A stretch of DNA of 64,000 bases from Symsagittifera roscoffensis (GCF_963678635.1 NC_087070.1:29486048-29550047), one strand, 5' to 3'; counted from the stretch's first letter, positions 41,118 through 52,640 are shown. Notes: generated by a model from the letters alone, not told the origin. Program-made: numbers and translations.

Positions 41118-42314
41118 TTAGTACATTAGTACAAGTTTCTCGTGTTCTATTTTTTCTCCTTTTGAGACAATCAGTATGTCATCCAAAAACCAAAATGTGT
41201 TTTTCGCATGGTTCAATGTACGATCCATCGCCTTTTGAAATTCTGCGGGCATGTCTGCCAGTCCGTAAAACCCTGTCAAAAATTTGTACGTTCCCGTAGC
41301 TTGGCCTCCGACTATGTTAAAATTGCACTGTTTAGCTGTTTCCGCAGTTAAACGAAGTTGGCTGTACGCATACTTTAAATCCAGTACCGTAAAGTATAGC
41401 GTGCCCAGTGTTTTTGCTGTTAATATTTTACTAACCCCGTCAATTAATTCAATCACATTAGACATTTGGTATTTATTTCTGTACAATTGTCTATTTATCG
41501 GTTTTGCATCTAACGCCAATTTGATCGAATCGTCTTTCTTCACCGTGATTACAATCGGAGCAATGAAACAATCGCTTGTGCATTTATCTAACTTTGTTAT
41601 ATGACCTTCTGATAACAATTTATCAAGTTCATTTTGCACTTTCCCTTGATTGTGAATAGGTATTCTTCTACCTTTTTCTTGTATCGGACATAACGGGTAT
41701 TTGAATTTCGTGTTGACTACATGATGTTTTGATTCTCCCTGTCGATCGAAAAGGGATGAAAATTTTGTATAAAATTGATGTTCCATACCTTCTGACTGCT
41801 CGCACAGTAGCACGTCAAACCTGGATCTATTCACAGGAGCTGATTTCTGAGATGTCTGAATCCCCAGTTTTCCCTGTAGGTCCAGACCCAGTATACACCT
41901 AGCTCTTCTTTCTGTAACCAGGAAGTAAGCATCCTTAACTTCCCAACCCGCGGAACGAATATTTGCACATACTGCTCCCAATATCTGAATAGGATGTTTA
42001 TTGTAATCAACAAATTGCATTGTCAAATTCAATTTTTCGGCCGGAATAAATTTAATTTCCAATGATCCATCCAATAATTGCTTTGCGGTCGTCCAATTTA
42101 GGAAAGATACTGGACTTCCCGTATCAATCGTCATGTTGATAATTTGATTTTGAATTCCAACCAACGCCTTCAACTCTTTGATTTTATGTGATCTTGGATC
42201 TCGCCTTATGTCGATCTTCGTGATTTCTTGATTAGTTTCCTTTCCACTCTTTTTTCTGAGTTTACTGGCTGTCGTTTCCCCTACACCTGTTTTCTTCTTT
42301 GTGTCCACCATCAT
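41118..42314 (-). pseudogene. pol: Element A protease and RT
   Basis: A 398-residue open frame. The protease has IDTGSPVSFLNW as active site and RCILGLDLQGKLG as its C-terminal motif. RT fingers and palm follow with SIKLALDAKPINRQL, LYFTVLDLKYAYSQL (first catalytic Asp) and FWFLDDILIVSKG (FLDD box). The frame is lost just after the FLDD box near 41150. Confidence 0.93.
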
Positions 42315-42356
42315 TATCTTAAACTCATCGCATGAATTGAAACCTTGAATTAGATT

Positions 42357-42690
42357 TCACTCCTCTTCTGAACTCGATTTCTCTTCACCAATCTCGTTTA
42401 CTTGATTAGATCTACACATTTTTGCGAAATGATTCAGTTTATTGCAATTCTTGCATTTTTTACCCATTGCTGGACAATTCTTAAGATGACCTGGACCAAA
42501 AAATTTTCCACAACGAGTGCATGTCTTCTGATCTGATTTGAAATTTGTATTTTTATTCTCAGTCCATCTCTTTTGAGTCTGGGTTTTGTTCTGTCTTTTG
42601 TAATTTGAACTTCTATTCTCAACTGCCATTATCGGTTCCTGTTTATCTTGATTTGAAGTTCCCGCAATTGTCCCACTCCGGAGCTTCCGC
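42357..42690 (-). pseudogene. gag: Element A nucleocapsid (two zinc knuckles)
   Basis: CTRCGKFFGPGHLKNC is an expanded first knuckle. CKNCNKLNHFAKMC is a perfect C-x2-C-x4-H-x4-C knuckle. An acidic end (GEEKSSSEEE) precedes an in-frame TGA (42357-42359), beyond which the same frame continues into protease. This zinc-knuckle domain has no counterpart in element B. Confidence 0.9.
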
Positions 42691-42757
42691 TCCCGGCCTT
42701 TTGAAACGCTTGAGTAGTCTGCTTACTCTGCTCAAATTTTATGGCCCGTTTTAGAAC

Positions 42758-43471
42758 TTACTCTGGAAGGAAAGTTTCAAACGTCAGGGTGTCTTGTAAT
42801 GCGGCATTCCTCATTCTAGATATAAAGAGATCTCTAACCAATTCGTCTTCTAGACCACCCAGTTCAGCCCTAGCTGCTTGTGCAACAAGTGCCGCGTGAA
42901 ATGATTCAAACGACTCACCGGGTTCTTGTGCTCCTGTGAAGAGTCTATATCGTTCGTAAGTTATGTTCCTTGTTTTTTTAAATGATGCCTTTACCATTGC
43001 CACCATTTCTCTGAATTCGAGTTTTGACACTTCCGCATGAGTGTTCTTTTGTACGAAATTCTTTTCCTCCTCCGTACCTAGTGCCAGAAATAGACGAGAC
43101 GTAAGTCTTTTCTGAACCTCATTGCAGAACACATTATGTCCTACTTTAGGTTCACGTTCTCTTCTTTCTTCATTTTCTTGTATCGCTTTGTCTCTTCTAA
43201 GCCTATCTCTGCTTTCCCGATCCGCTACTGCTTGAGCAGTTTCTGTTTCTTCTGGTGTTTCTGGACGAGGCATGGGTTCATCTACCACTTCCTTAGGTTC
43301 TTCTAATATGATTTCCGGATTCACGTTTTCTTTCACAGTCACAGCTAACATAAATTGATCCAACCAAATTTTAAAATTCCACGGTGGATCCGAACTAGCC
43401 GACGTCCAGAATACTGGAATACCCATGTCAGTGCGATTATCCTGTGCCATGAATCCTGCTGGCTGCGCCAT
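42758..43471 (-). pseudogene. gag: Element A gag, matrix/capsid part
   Basis: The ATG at 43471-43469 starts MAQPAGFMAQDNRTDMGIPV, collinear with element B. The protein is helical and charged (EETETAQAVADRESRDRLRR) and ends at a TAA (42760-42758) where B has a sense codon. Reading past it gives VLKRAIKFEQSKQTTQAFQK and then a frameshift before the zinc knuckles. The A of the start codon is the last base of the LTR and the following TGG begins the primer-binding site. An upstream in-frame ATG (43495) lies within the LTR and is not shared with B. Confidence 0.9.
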
Positions 43472-44462
43472 GTGATAAGTGAAGGAATTGTACAACTCAG
43501 ATTCAAAAACAATTCTGCTTCAAAGAATTAATTTAATCTTTGATTTTAGTTTCCTTTTCTATGGTTCCATGAACCAGCTCGAAGACCGTATCATTATGTA
43601 CGTGAGCTTAAGCTAAATAATAATGAAGTCAAACAATGATCAACATCCAATGACCTTGGTAATAAGATAATAACGATATAACTGCATAATTATACATAAC
43701 AATATAAGTCCCAAGGTCAGTGATCAAAGAGAACAACAATTACTACTGCACTTGCAGTAAGTGCCGTACCACAGCCGGGTCGAGGTCCGCGACTTAAGAA
43801 AAGATTTTGTAAGTCTGGAACCAGTTTAAAACTATTATTTATAACCAATTATATTCTTGATAAAACTATCTCTATAAAATATTTCTTACTAACCAATCAT
43901 GATCCATAACTAAAACTGATAATTATTTGTAGAGCTGAAACTACTAGTAGTTTCAGCACCAGATTAATTTAAATAAATCTTAGCAGACAGTTGTTCTCCG
44001 TTGGAACAAGTTCGTGTAACCTAACCCGCAAATACCAGTATACACTAGATCTATTGAGTCTAGGAGATATAAGAGTAAGATTAAGATTGGTATTAGAGTA
44101 AGAAGTTGCACGAATTTTTTCGGCCGAAAATAAGATAGCGTGACGAACAGGTGGTGTATCTTATCTGAAATTACTCTACGAGTAAGCTACCTCAGGTTTA
44201 AATTCAAGTCGTTCCGCCTACCGTTTTCAGACTAGTTTTCGCAGTCGCGCCGCGTGCTGAAGTCGCGCCCTCAGTCTTCTCTTATGTCGCGCAATCAGTC
44301 TTTTCTTAAATCGCGCCGTTTAAGTCTTTTCTTAAGTCGCGCCGTCAGTGTTTTTCTTGAGTCGCGCCACTATTTTCTTGAGTCGCGCCACTTAAGTCTT
44401 TTCTTAAGATGCGCCGTCAGTCTTTCCTTAAGTCGCGACGTCAGTCTTTTTTAAGAGTTGCA
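43471..44462 (-). repeat. 5' LTR of element A (992 bp)
   Basis: Nearly collinear with the 3' LTR, including the palindrome (43934-43957) and a longer tandem array (44228-44455). Differences are scattered substitutions, mostly in the first 150 bases, plus array units. Confidence 0.92.
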
Positions 44463-46560
44463 ATTAACTGAACCTAAAAAGGACCCCTAAAAGGGAGACT
44501 GGAAAATATCATATCAAAAATTGAGTTTCAGTATATCATAATTTACGATTGTTTCCAAAAGGAAGTCTAAACTCATCTGAACCTAATGAAACAAAACAAA
44601 TGACATTTTTATAAATCCAGTTCATTTTCTTGTAACCAAATAAAACAGAGGTGAGCCAAAGAGTGCGTTGAAGAAAAAACAATACCGGGTTGACCAAAAA
44701 TGCTTGTCATAGAATTTTCATATTTGAAAAAATGTTCATCATACACTTGTGTACAATTCCAAAAACACCGAAAAAGTTAAGAAAACTCTAAGATACACGG
44801 AAATATATTTTTTTATATATGGAAATGGTAGGATAAGCATTTTTTCTTAAACCAAAAAATTGATTTTTTTAAAACTTTAATTCTCAAAACTTCTGGGATG
44901 TGCTCGTGACACACGTGACTAAAAGCATGGTTTACTCAAAAGAAGAGTCACCAAAGGGTTGATTGTCTGGCATTAACGATCCCTTGGAAACGACCTGAAT
45001 TGTGTAAGAGTTCTCCTCACAAATCATATACTGAAAGCATCAAACTTTCAAATTTTGGGAAAAATTTTCAAAGATTTTCATTTTTAAATTTAGAATTTTC
45101 AAATTATTAGACATTGATCAAGGGATATATAGACATGCTGTACAAAATAAGTGGGAATTTTTACCCTATTTGGAAAAAGTTATGCAGAGAAACGGAAAAG
45201 AATCCAATGTTTGTGTATCTAGGACTACGTTAAGCAGAAAAAAAAATAAAATTTGCATGCAATTGTTTATTGAAATATGGTTGTTTGGGTACAAATTTCG
45301 ATTTGCGGTTGAAAAACAAAAACAAAAAATTTTGAAACAGTTTCATTATTATTTTTAAAATTTTTTTGTTGCCACCAGCAAAAAATGCTAGTCATACAAT
45401 TTTCATATCAGGAAATGGTATAATAACCGTTTTTTTCCAAAAAAAAAGAAACATAGTTTTTTTTTCATTACCAGACTGTTTTATTTGGTTCAAATAGCTG
45501 CAGAAAATTTTTTTCAACGATGTTTTGAAATTGTATGAAAATTGCATGACTAGCATTTTTCCATATATTTGATGCATGGAATTGTATGATAAGCGTTGTC
45601 GGTGTATTAAATTGTAAAATAAGCAATTTCAGTTTATGGTGGTCAAACCCGGACAGTAATTTAAGAAGACGACTATTTTTTACCTTCAGATTTGAGTAAC
45701 AATTTTGCCGACTGCAACCCGGTTTGATTTCCATGCAAGAAAAATGCTTATCGTACATTTATCATAGAAGCAAATTAACTTATATTCGGTTAAAACTTAT
45801 TTTGTGGTATAGCAAAACAAATTGGTGACAGTTTTTGTTACATGAGAGCAACTTTGGCTCAAAAAATTTTTTGAACAAAAGCAATAGTTATCAAACGTTT
45901 TCATTTATGGAAAGTTTATGATATGCATTTTTTCGTAGAAAAAACACAAAATTGAGGTAATTTTTTAAATGCCGCTTTGTTTGGAAAAATGCTTCTGAGC
46001 TCGAATAAACACTTTACGAAAAAAATGTAGCCAAATTCATTTTTCTGTGTCCTAAACGTGGTCCAGGTTGAGTTTTTGTAAAAATCTAAAAAGTAAAAGG
46101 AAGTCTTTTTTTTTGATAAACACAATTATTATTTTTGCTTTTTTCAAATGCAAAGATAAATATAATTTTGTAAGAAAATGAAGGCCTCTTTTCTAAACCA
46201 GCAAAATTTAAATTTTCCAGTCATAAACAAAAAAATACGTTCGAATGAAACACAAAATTTTTGTATTTTCATTTACTGAAAACATGCTTGTCACACAGTT
46301 TCATATTATGGAAAAAATGCTTATTATATTTTCATTGTTCAAAAAAATGCTTCTGCTTTTTTCATAAATCTTTGTGATACAAATATGGCAAAAAATTTGT
46401 TATTTTAGTCCAAATTGCGGGAAAAAAAGTTTTTTATAAAATTTCGTAGCATGGAAAAATGCTTATCATTTTATTTTTTTAACATTTTTAGGTCTATCAA
46501 ATAGTCTGATAAATTTTTATTGAACGAAATTGTATGATAGGCAATTTTTTAAACCTGGTA
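44463..46560. repeat. Decayed DNA-transposon block P (right-end copy)
   Basis: Positions 44760-45830 are repeated at 50240-51300 with high identity (for example GAAAACTCTAAGATA.ACGGAAA, GGGTTGATTGTCTGGCATTA, CTAGTCATACAATTTTCATA). A 180-bp arm on the minus strand closes the block at about 45637-45830. The word ATGCTTATCATACAATTTT, in either orientation and with variations, recurs many times up to 46560. No coding sequence. Confidence 0.75.
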
Positions 46561-46875
46561 AATGTTTCCGAGCCTATGTTTCAACTCTGGTTGATCGATG
46601 TTTCGATTTGGACTCGACCTATGCTTCAGCTGTGCTCGACCAATTTTTCGGCTCAGTTCGACCTATGTTTAGTTTGTGCTTGACAGATATTTCGATTAAG
46701 CTCGGCTAAAACTGAGTACGTTGAGTATGTCAAGACTGTGATCGACCACTATTTCGACTATGCGCGACCTATGTTTCGAAAGCGGTCCACCTAGGTTTCG
46801 TCGACTGTGATTCTTCTATGATTAAGCGAGATCAAAAATGGGTGTCTCGGCTAAGCTCCACCTATGTTTCGAACG
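46560..46875. repeat. Degenerate minisatellite block M
   Basis: Variable units of about 30 bp follow the pattern CCTATGTTTCGRCTNTGCTCGA. The same block occurs at 52797-52935 plus 59757-59900, where it is split by element B. Confidence 0.7.
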
Positions 46876-47229
46876 GTTTTGCTTTAACACAAAATAAGTT
46901 TTAAACCAATCTAAGTTAATTTTCTTCTATGAAAATTGTATGATAAGCATTTTTCTTGCAGGAAAGTCAACCCGGGTTGCAGCCGGCAAAACCGTTGAAT
47001 AAGTTTGAAGGTAAAAATAGTCGTCTACTTAAATTACCGTCCGGGCTTGCCCCCCAGAAACCAAACCAAGACCGGTTCGACTTTTCAAAGTGCTAGCGGT
47101 CCAAGAGTTTGCAATCAATTAGTTCTGCAATTCCATAGCTGAATATCAGGCAAGCAGATAATACTGCAATTAATTGTCGAAATTGAACCCGGTTGGAATT
47201 GGTTAATTGATTCTCCTTATTAAGGTGTA

Positions 47230-47475
47230 CTAAATCTTGTTTGTTCTATGAACCCCCTTCGATAGCAAAACAGGTGCCAAAAATATTTGAAGATTGAATG
47301 CAAGTTGTTTTCCAATATATTCGACAAAAATCGGTAAAACAGCCAAGGCTATGATCACGTGGCCTCTAGCTTCAGGTCTACCGCAACCTGACCGAAATCG
47401 GTTGCAATAGTGGTACCACGTAAAAGTTCTAAACACAAAATAAAACGACCCTGAATTGCAAAAAAAGAGCTTCAC
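47230..47475 (-). pseudogene. Unrecognised 81-codon ORF, copy 1
   Basis: A minus-strand ORF with the other copy at 60247-60492 (about nine in ten residues alike). It is rich in Phe, Cys and Arg at the start (FFCNSGSFYFVF) with a hydrophobic middle (HVIIALAVLPIFVEYI). It lies downstream of the LRR-like ORF and may be its last part. Conservation between copies reflects recent duplication and does not show function. Confidence 0.35.
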
Positions 47476-47689
47476 TCAGCATAAAAAACTCATTCTACAA
47501 TGAGGGGAAATAAGAAAGACGGTTTATGTTTAGACAGGCTGGATGTGCTTTCGTAGATCCTCCGCGAATCGCAGAAGCCAAAATTAATTATATAAAAAAT
47601 GGTGAAATTCAACGTAGTTTAGTTGCGACTTTTTTTGCTTCGTCCATGTTAATTGCAGTGAGCTCTCACTTTAAATATAAGTTAGTCTT

Positions 47690-49086
47690 TCAGCTTTTTA
47701 TAATTCGTCGTAAAAGGAAACAAATAAAAACCCAAAAATTTGAGTTTAACAGTTTCAGCCCGTCATCAATAGCCATCAATTTTTTCCAAAGAACAGGCGT
47801 CGTGAAAGCATCATTCCAACGTGTAAACGTGGGCGTGGTTGCAAACCAGTCAAAATTGGAGTAATAAGTTTCATTGTTAGTTAAATGGTCGTAGAGATCT
47901 TTCGGAAAGCTATAGCACACCGTGATTTCTTCATCGTCCGGCTAAAAAACAGAAAAGCCGCCTATTGTTGATAAGTTTTGTCAAGGGGTGCAATAGCATT
48001 TATGCATTGGTTTTGCAGTTTGAGACTCTGTATAACATAGACCAGGGACGTTGTCTTTTACTCTGTGCAACCCATACTGATGCATGAAACAAACTTCACA
48101 GGCCTCGACGCTAGAAATTTGTACACATTTTCCAGTTCTGAATAAAGAAGAATCAGTTGAGTTGGCCGAACACCAGTTTTGGATTCGTGTTGCCTTGAAT
48201 GAATCCCCATTCATTCATGTTTCATATTCAATCCTGTTAAATGATCTTCCTAGATTTATCAATTCGATTTCTTTTACATAGTAAAATGTCTCGTTGTGAA
48301 GGTAGTTTAGCCCACTTAAAAATTCTAACCTCATATTGTTTGCTCCGCAGTTTTCAGGCAGGAAAATTTGGGGGTAAAACTAATCAATCCCAATCAAGCC
48401 AAATCGCCTTCGGGGTCTATCAAGTAGTTACATTTCTTTGCAACAATATTTGTGTCTATTATTGAAAGTGTCGAATAATTGTGTGCTCCCGTGTAGCGGT
48501 AAGGATCGCCATAACTAACAAGACTGTCAGCCAATCTGCCAAACTCAGCTATTTTCACAAAACTTAAATTTTGTAGGTTTGCAATTCTTTTAAAGGTTGA
48601 TTCGCTGAAGCTATCGTAAATGCGAAACTCATTTACAAACTTGAAAAAGTTGAAACTAGACAACATTTCTAGGTCTACCAATTGCATTTTATTCAGATGT
48701 TTCAAAAAGAAGCCTCCCGGTTGGCAGTTTAAGACGTTATCAAATGATTGAAAAAGTGCCAAAAAACTGTTCAAATTTGAATTGATGATGTTAACCATAA
48801 CAAACTGCGGTTGCACTCCATTTATGTAAGTGCAGACAATTTGGAAGGTAGGAGATGTTTCGGTCGCAAGCAGGTCTATGAGTTCCACAAGATAACAGCC
48901 CTTCACACCTGGATCATCTGGATATGGAATGACATCACATCTTACAATTACGTAACCCTAGCATTCACATTGTTTTCTTTCAATTGAACATGTTTCGCAA
49001 GGCCCTTCGTTGAATTGATTTTCTATCGCACCCACAGGAGAAAACGACAATAATAACAAAAAGTTTAATATTGGTTCCATTTGTTG
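47690..49086 (-). pseudogene. LRR-like secreted protein, copy 1
   Basis: On the minus strand a signal peptide (MEPILNFLLLLSFSPVGA) starts near 49081. A Cys motif like an LRR N-cap follows (GPCETCSIERKQCEC), then an in-frame TAG, then GYVIVRC. The next 170 residues contain leucine-repeat-like stretches (LQNLSFVKIAEFGRL). A frameshift near 48400 leads to the part with GPTYLHNETFYNVKEIELINL (seen in copy 2) and a Cys-rich cap (GKCVQISSVEACEVCFMHQ). Then come a TGA and further sequence (CYSFPKDLYDHL, 47920-47690). Compared with copy 2 it lacks 11 residues around 47825, in frame. Confidence 0.55.
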
Positions 49087-49631
49087 TTACGCTAGTGCAC
49101 ACAATTAATCAATAAATCTAGGCATTAATCCTCTGAAATGCCTATCTTTGAGGTCCACTTTTGGCAACGTTTATAACTTATTACACTAAGTTTTTACAAT
49201 ACCCGAACAAATGACGTGCGCTACCCAAAAGCCCGAATATTTGGTTGCACGCAGGCTAATCGATTATATTTATTTTCATTGTGAGTTCCTACAATACTCT
49301 CACATAAACAATTATTATCCACTAAAATTTTACTAACTTTATTATTTTTCAAACCAAAAAAATCCATTATTAATCAATTTTACTCCCTCAGTAAGATCCG
49401 CATTATAATCCGCCTTCTGAAAATGTTGGCCATGTTAAGACTCTCGCAAAAAATGGGTTCTGAAGTAGTCTTAGACCAGACAGATCTACGTAAAAATCGC
49501 CTTCCCTTTGGTATATACTAAAGAACTGCTACCCTATAATTAAAAACAGCAAATTAGCATTGAGCATTGTATTTAAAATTCGAAATTTGCTGCAAAATTT
49601 GACAACCTAATCAGCATAACAACTGCCCCTT

Positions 49632-50235
49632 TCTTGAAAGGGAGGGAAATTGTTAAGTAGATCCGACCAGACTGTTAATACCACTAAAATATCAGTTCGT
49701 TCCTCGGGCGTCAAACCTGTAGCGCCATTTGAGGTACCACACGACCAGAAGAATCAAAGTTAATAAAACTATTGAAACGAATTATTTATTGGCTTCGATG
49801 CTTATTTACAGAGATGAAAAAAGCTATACGTAACAGATGTCTTCCAGCAGCAACATTAGAGTAAATCTAATTCTTATCACAGCAAAACTGCTCGTGTCCA
49901 GGGCCAGGGCCTCTCAATAACTGATTGCACAATGAAAAATCAATTGTTTGAGCAAAAACAATTAATTGCAATGAAAGAATGTTGAAAATCAATTACTGCA
50001 AATAATTGCAAGTAATTGCGATGCTTCATGATCCTGAGTTTATCGCTCAGGAAACGCCCTCCTCTGCCCAGAATGACTCATTCAGTTTTAAAACCAGCTG
50101 CATTTTGCGGCAACAGACTTTGCCGCAAATCGTTAAACGAAGGTTCTGCACCTGAGAAAAATCTCTCGATCAAGTTAGCTATGGGCAGAATGAACTTTGT
50201 ATTGTTGAAAATGTTTTTAACAGTTTTTGAGAACA
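49632..50235 (-). pseudogene. Membrane ORF and hAT dimerisation segment, copy 1
   Basis: The minus strand from 50235 encodes the end of a hAT-type transposase, collinear with the better copy at 63105-63302, but with a short deletion around 50103. Downstream, the one-pass membrane ORF seen intact at 51390-51629 is here broken by an extra segment of about 85-90 bp (around 49780-49860) that includes stops. The same extra segment is present at about 62840-62920. Confidence 0.6.
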
Positions 50236-50239
50236 AGGC

Positions 50240-51297
50240 AAAGACACGGAAAAAGTTCAGAAAACTCTAAGATATACGGAAATATATATTTTTTGATGGA
50301 AATGGTAGGATAAGCATTTTTTATTAAACAAGAAATTGATTTTTTTAAAGTTTTATTTCTCAAAACTTCTGGGATGTGTTCGTGACACAAGTGACTAAAA
50401 CCATGGTTTACTCAAAAGAAGAGTCACCAAAGGGTTGATTGTCTGGCATTAACAATCCCTTGGAAACGACCTGAATTATGTAAGAGGTCTCCTCACAAAT
50501 CATATACTGAAAGCATTAAACTTTTAAATTTTGGGCAAAAATTTTCAAAGGTTTTCGTTTCTAAATTTAGAATTTTAAAATTATTAGACATTAATCAAGG
50601 CATATATAGACAAGCCATACAAAATAAGTGGGAATTTCTAGCCTATTTGAAAAAAGTTATCCAGAAAAACGGAAAAGAATCCAATGTTTGTGTATCTAGG
50701 ACTACAATAAGCAGAAAAAAATTAAAATTTGCATGCGATTGTTTTTGGAATATGTTTGTTTGAGTACAAATATGGATTTGCGGTTGAGAAAAAAAAACAA
50801 AAAATTGTGGAACGGTTTCAACATTATTTTTTCAAAATTTTTGTTGCCACCAGCAAAAAATGCTAGTCATACAATTTTCATATCAGGAAATGGTATAATA
50901 ACCGTTTTTTCCCAAAAAAAAGAAACATAGTTTTTTTTTCATCACCAGACTGTTTTATTGGGTTCAAATAGCCGCAGAAATCTTTTTTCAACGATGTTTT
51001 GAAATTGTATGAAAATTGTGTGACTAGCATTTTCCCATATATTTGATGTATGGAATTGTATGATAAGCGTTTTCGGTGTATTAAATTGTAAAAAAAAGCA
51101 TTTTCAGTTTATGGAGGTCAAACCCGGACAGTAATTTAAGTAGACGACCATTTTTTACCTTCAGATTTAGGTAATGATTTTGCCGGCTGCAACCCGGGTT
51201 GACTTCCATGCAAGAAAAATGCTGCTTATCGTACATTTTTCATAGAAGCAAATTAACTTATATTGGGTTAAAACTTATTTTGTGGTATAGCAAAACA
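50240..51297. repeat. Block P, second copy, ending in a minus-strand arm
   Basis: Collinear with 44760-45830 (same words in the same order) and ends in the 180-bp arm (51112-51297). It interrupts the hAT-like transposase sequence at 50235 and is followed at 51334 by a second copy of 49632-50231, so its insertion or formation involved a local duplication. Confidence 0.8.
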
Positions 51298-51389
51298 AAT
51301 TGGTGGCAGTTTTTGTTACATGAGAGCAACTTTGAAAGGGAGGGAAATTGTTAAGTAGATCCGACCAGACTGTTAATACCACTAAAATA

Positions 51390-51629
51390 TCAGTTCGTTC
51401 CTCGGGCGTCAAACCTGTAGCGCCATTTGAGGTACCACACGACGAGAAGAGTCAAAGTTAATAAAACTATTGAAACAGCAGCAACATTAGAGTAAATAAA
51501 TTTCTTATTACAGCAAAACTGCTCGTGTCCAGGGCCAGGGCCCGGGCCTCTCAATAACTGATTGCACAATGAAAAATCAATTGTTTGAGCAAAAACAATT
51601 AATTGCAATGAAAGAATGTTGAAAATCAA
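51390..51629 (-). CDS. One-pass membrane ORF (79 aa)
   Basis: An open frame with a weak N-terminal hydrophobic stretch (MIFNILSLQLIVFAQ), a Gly-Pro repeat (RGPGPGPGH), a Cys pair and a strong transmembrane helix (VAAVSIVLLTLTLLVVWYL). A basic stop-transfer sequence (KWRYRFDARG) follows. This copy is intact because it lacks the extra segment found in the copies near 49800 and 62850, and it has an additional GP unit. It lies downstream of the transposase segment on the same strand. The function is unknown. Confidence 0.4.
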   Translation of the reverse strand: MIFNILSLQLIVFAQTIDFSLCNQLLRGPGPGPGHEQFCCNKKFIYSNVAAVSIVLLTLTLLVVWYLKWRYRFDARGTN

Positions 51630-51689
51630 TTACTGCAAATAATTGCAAGTAATTGCGATGCTTCATGATCCTGAGTTTATCGCTCAGGA

Positions 51690-52345
51690 AACGCCCTCCT
51701 CTGCCCAGAATGACTCGTTCAGTTTTAAAACCAGCTGCATCTCTAAATTTTGCGGCAACAGACTTTGCCGCAAATCGTTAAACGAAGGTTCTGCACCTGA
51801 GAAAAATCTCTCGATCAGGTTAGCTATGGGCAGAATGAACTTTGTTTTGTTGAAACTGCTTTTAACAGTTTTTTAAAACATCTCGAGTCTCTTCTCTTTT
51901 TGATAACTGCTTCGGCGAAGTCGTCGGTTTTGTAATGGTCTTCCTCAACGTCGGTTGGAACTGACTTCGTTCATTACACCTGACTATAAGGCTTTTTGTG
52001 GTTGATTGCAGCACATTTTTTTTGGTTGTTTTGAACTTTCACGATAGCTTTCTCAAAATTCGGGCTGTGAACAAAATTCGCATCTGCTGAGAGATTTTTG
52101 CCAAGTTGATATCCTGGTGTTTTAAAAAAGCTAAATCGAGTAACTCACGAACATCCCACATATCGATCTTTTCCCGTTGGAGAGCTTTCGAGACCGAATT
52201 CAAAGAATTGAAAAGTTTAGTTGGATCCGTTATTTATACATTCTCGGCAGCATTAGGAAAGTAATGGATTAGCCGCATGTTCCCCGCAAAGTCTGAGTTG
52301 AGTAAGAATGGACGAAGTTTCTCGTAACGAACTATCTTGACACTT
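51690..52345 (-). pseudogene. hAT-type transposase C-terminal region, copy 2
   Basis: On the minus strand, with one stop after NAAENV and a later frameshift, the sequence reads EKLRPFLLNSDFAGNMRLIH and then DPTKLFNSLNSVSKALQREK. It continues with IDMWDVRELLDLAFLKHQD and, after a break, the dimerisation segment with LIERFFSGAE (inferred from the copy at 63105), LRQSLLPQNLEMQL and LNESFW. The ER.FS ... R..L.P...E..L.L..N...W order is characteristic of the hAT dimerisation domain. The DDE catalytic part is not in the window. Confidence 0.65.
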
Positions 52346-52489
52346 TTATAGAGGATAACTCTGATAATTTATTTTCGGTTCGTTTAGAAGCTTTTTTTGA
52401 AACTTGAAAAAAAGCTCAAAGGTCGCCCACTAAAACAAGCTCTGCAGAAAAAAGAACCTGAAACTGCAAACTACTTGTGTCTAAAATTT

Positions 52490-52640
52490 AAATTGTAAAA
52501 TAAGCATTTTCAGTTTTTGGAGGTGAAACCCGGACAGTAATTTAATTAGACGACTATTTTTTAACTTCAAATTTAGGTAACGATTTTGCCAGCTGCAACC
52601 CGGGCTTACTTCCATGCAAGAAAAATGCTTATCAAATTCA
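52490..52640. repeat. Inverted-arm fragment
   Basis: The minus-strand version of the 180-bp arm (CCCGGACAGTAATTTAA, GCTGCAACCCGGG, TGCAAGAAAAATGCTTATC). It closes the right side of the second transposase copy and supports a terminal or subterminal position for the arm. Confidence 0.75.

Larger units (their letters stand above)
36132..44462 (-). mobile_element. Ty3/gypsy LTR retrotransposon A (decayed)
   Basis: Two LTRs in direct orientation (36132-37076 and 43471-44462) flank a minus-strand gag-pol. Internal order on the minus strand is gag, zinc-knuckle NC, protease (DTG), RT (FLDD), RNase H, integrase and a long hydrophilic tail. The primer-binding site follows the 5' LTR at 43470 and reads TGGCGCAGCCAGCAGGA on the minus strand. 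Many stops and shifts break the frames. The flanks (GCCGG on the left, ATTAA on the right) do not form a target duplication. LTR divergence is visibly higher than in element B, so A is older. Confidence 0.93.
46876..51297 (-). mobile_element. hAT-like DNA transposon relic with inverted arms and cargo
   Basis: Inverted arms of about 180 bp lie at 46876-47058 and 51112-51297. They share ACAAAATAAGTTTTAA, TTTTTCTTGCA, GTCAACCCGGGTTGCAGCCG and TCGTCTACTTAAATTAC. Between them, on the minus strand, are a hAT-type transposase C-terminus (50055-50235), a one-pass membrane ORF (49700-49960) and an LRR-like secreted-protein pseudogene (47690-49086). The transposase is truncated at 50235 by the block copied from 44760-45830. 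Arms this long are unusual for hAT, so they may be subterminal repeats or an added foldback. Confidence 0.55.

Noticed and set aside
49780-49860. Intron in the one-pass membrane ORF (absent from the copy at 51390)
   Set aside because: The extra segment has no GT-AG boundaries in either orientation, so it is treated as an insertion or deletion difference.
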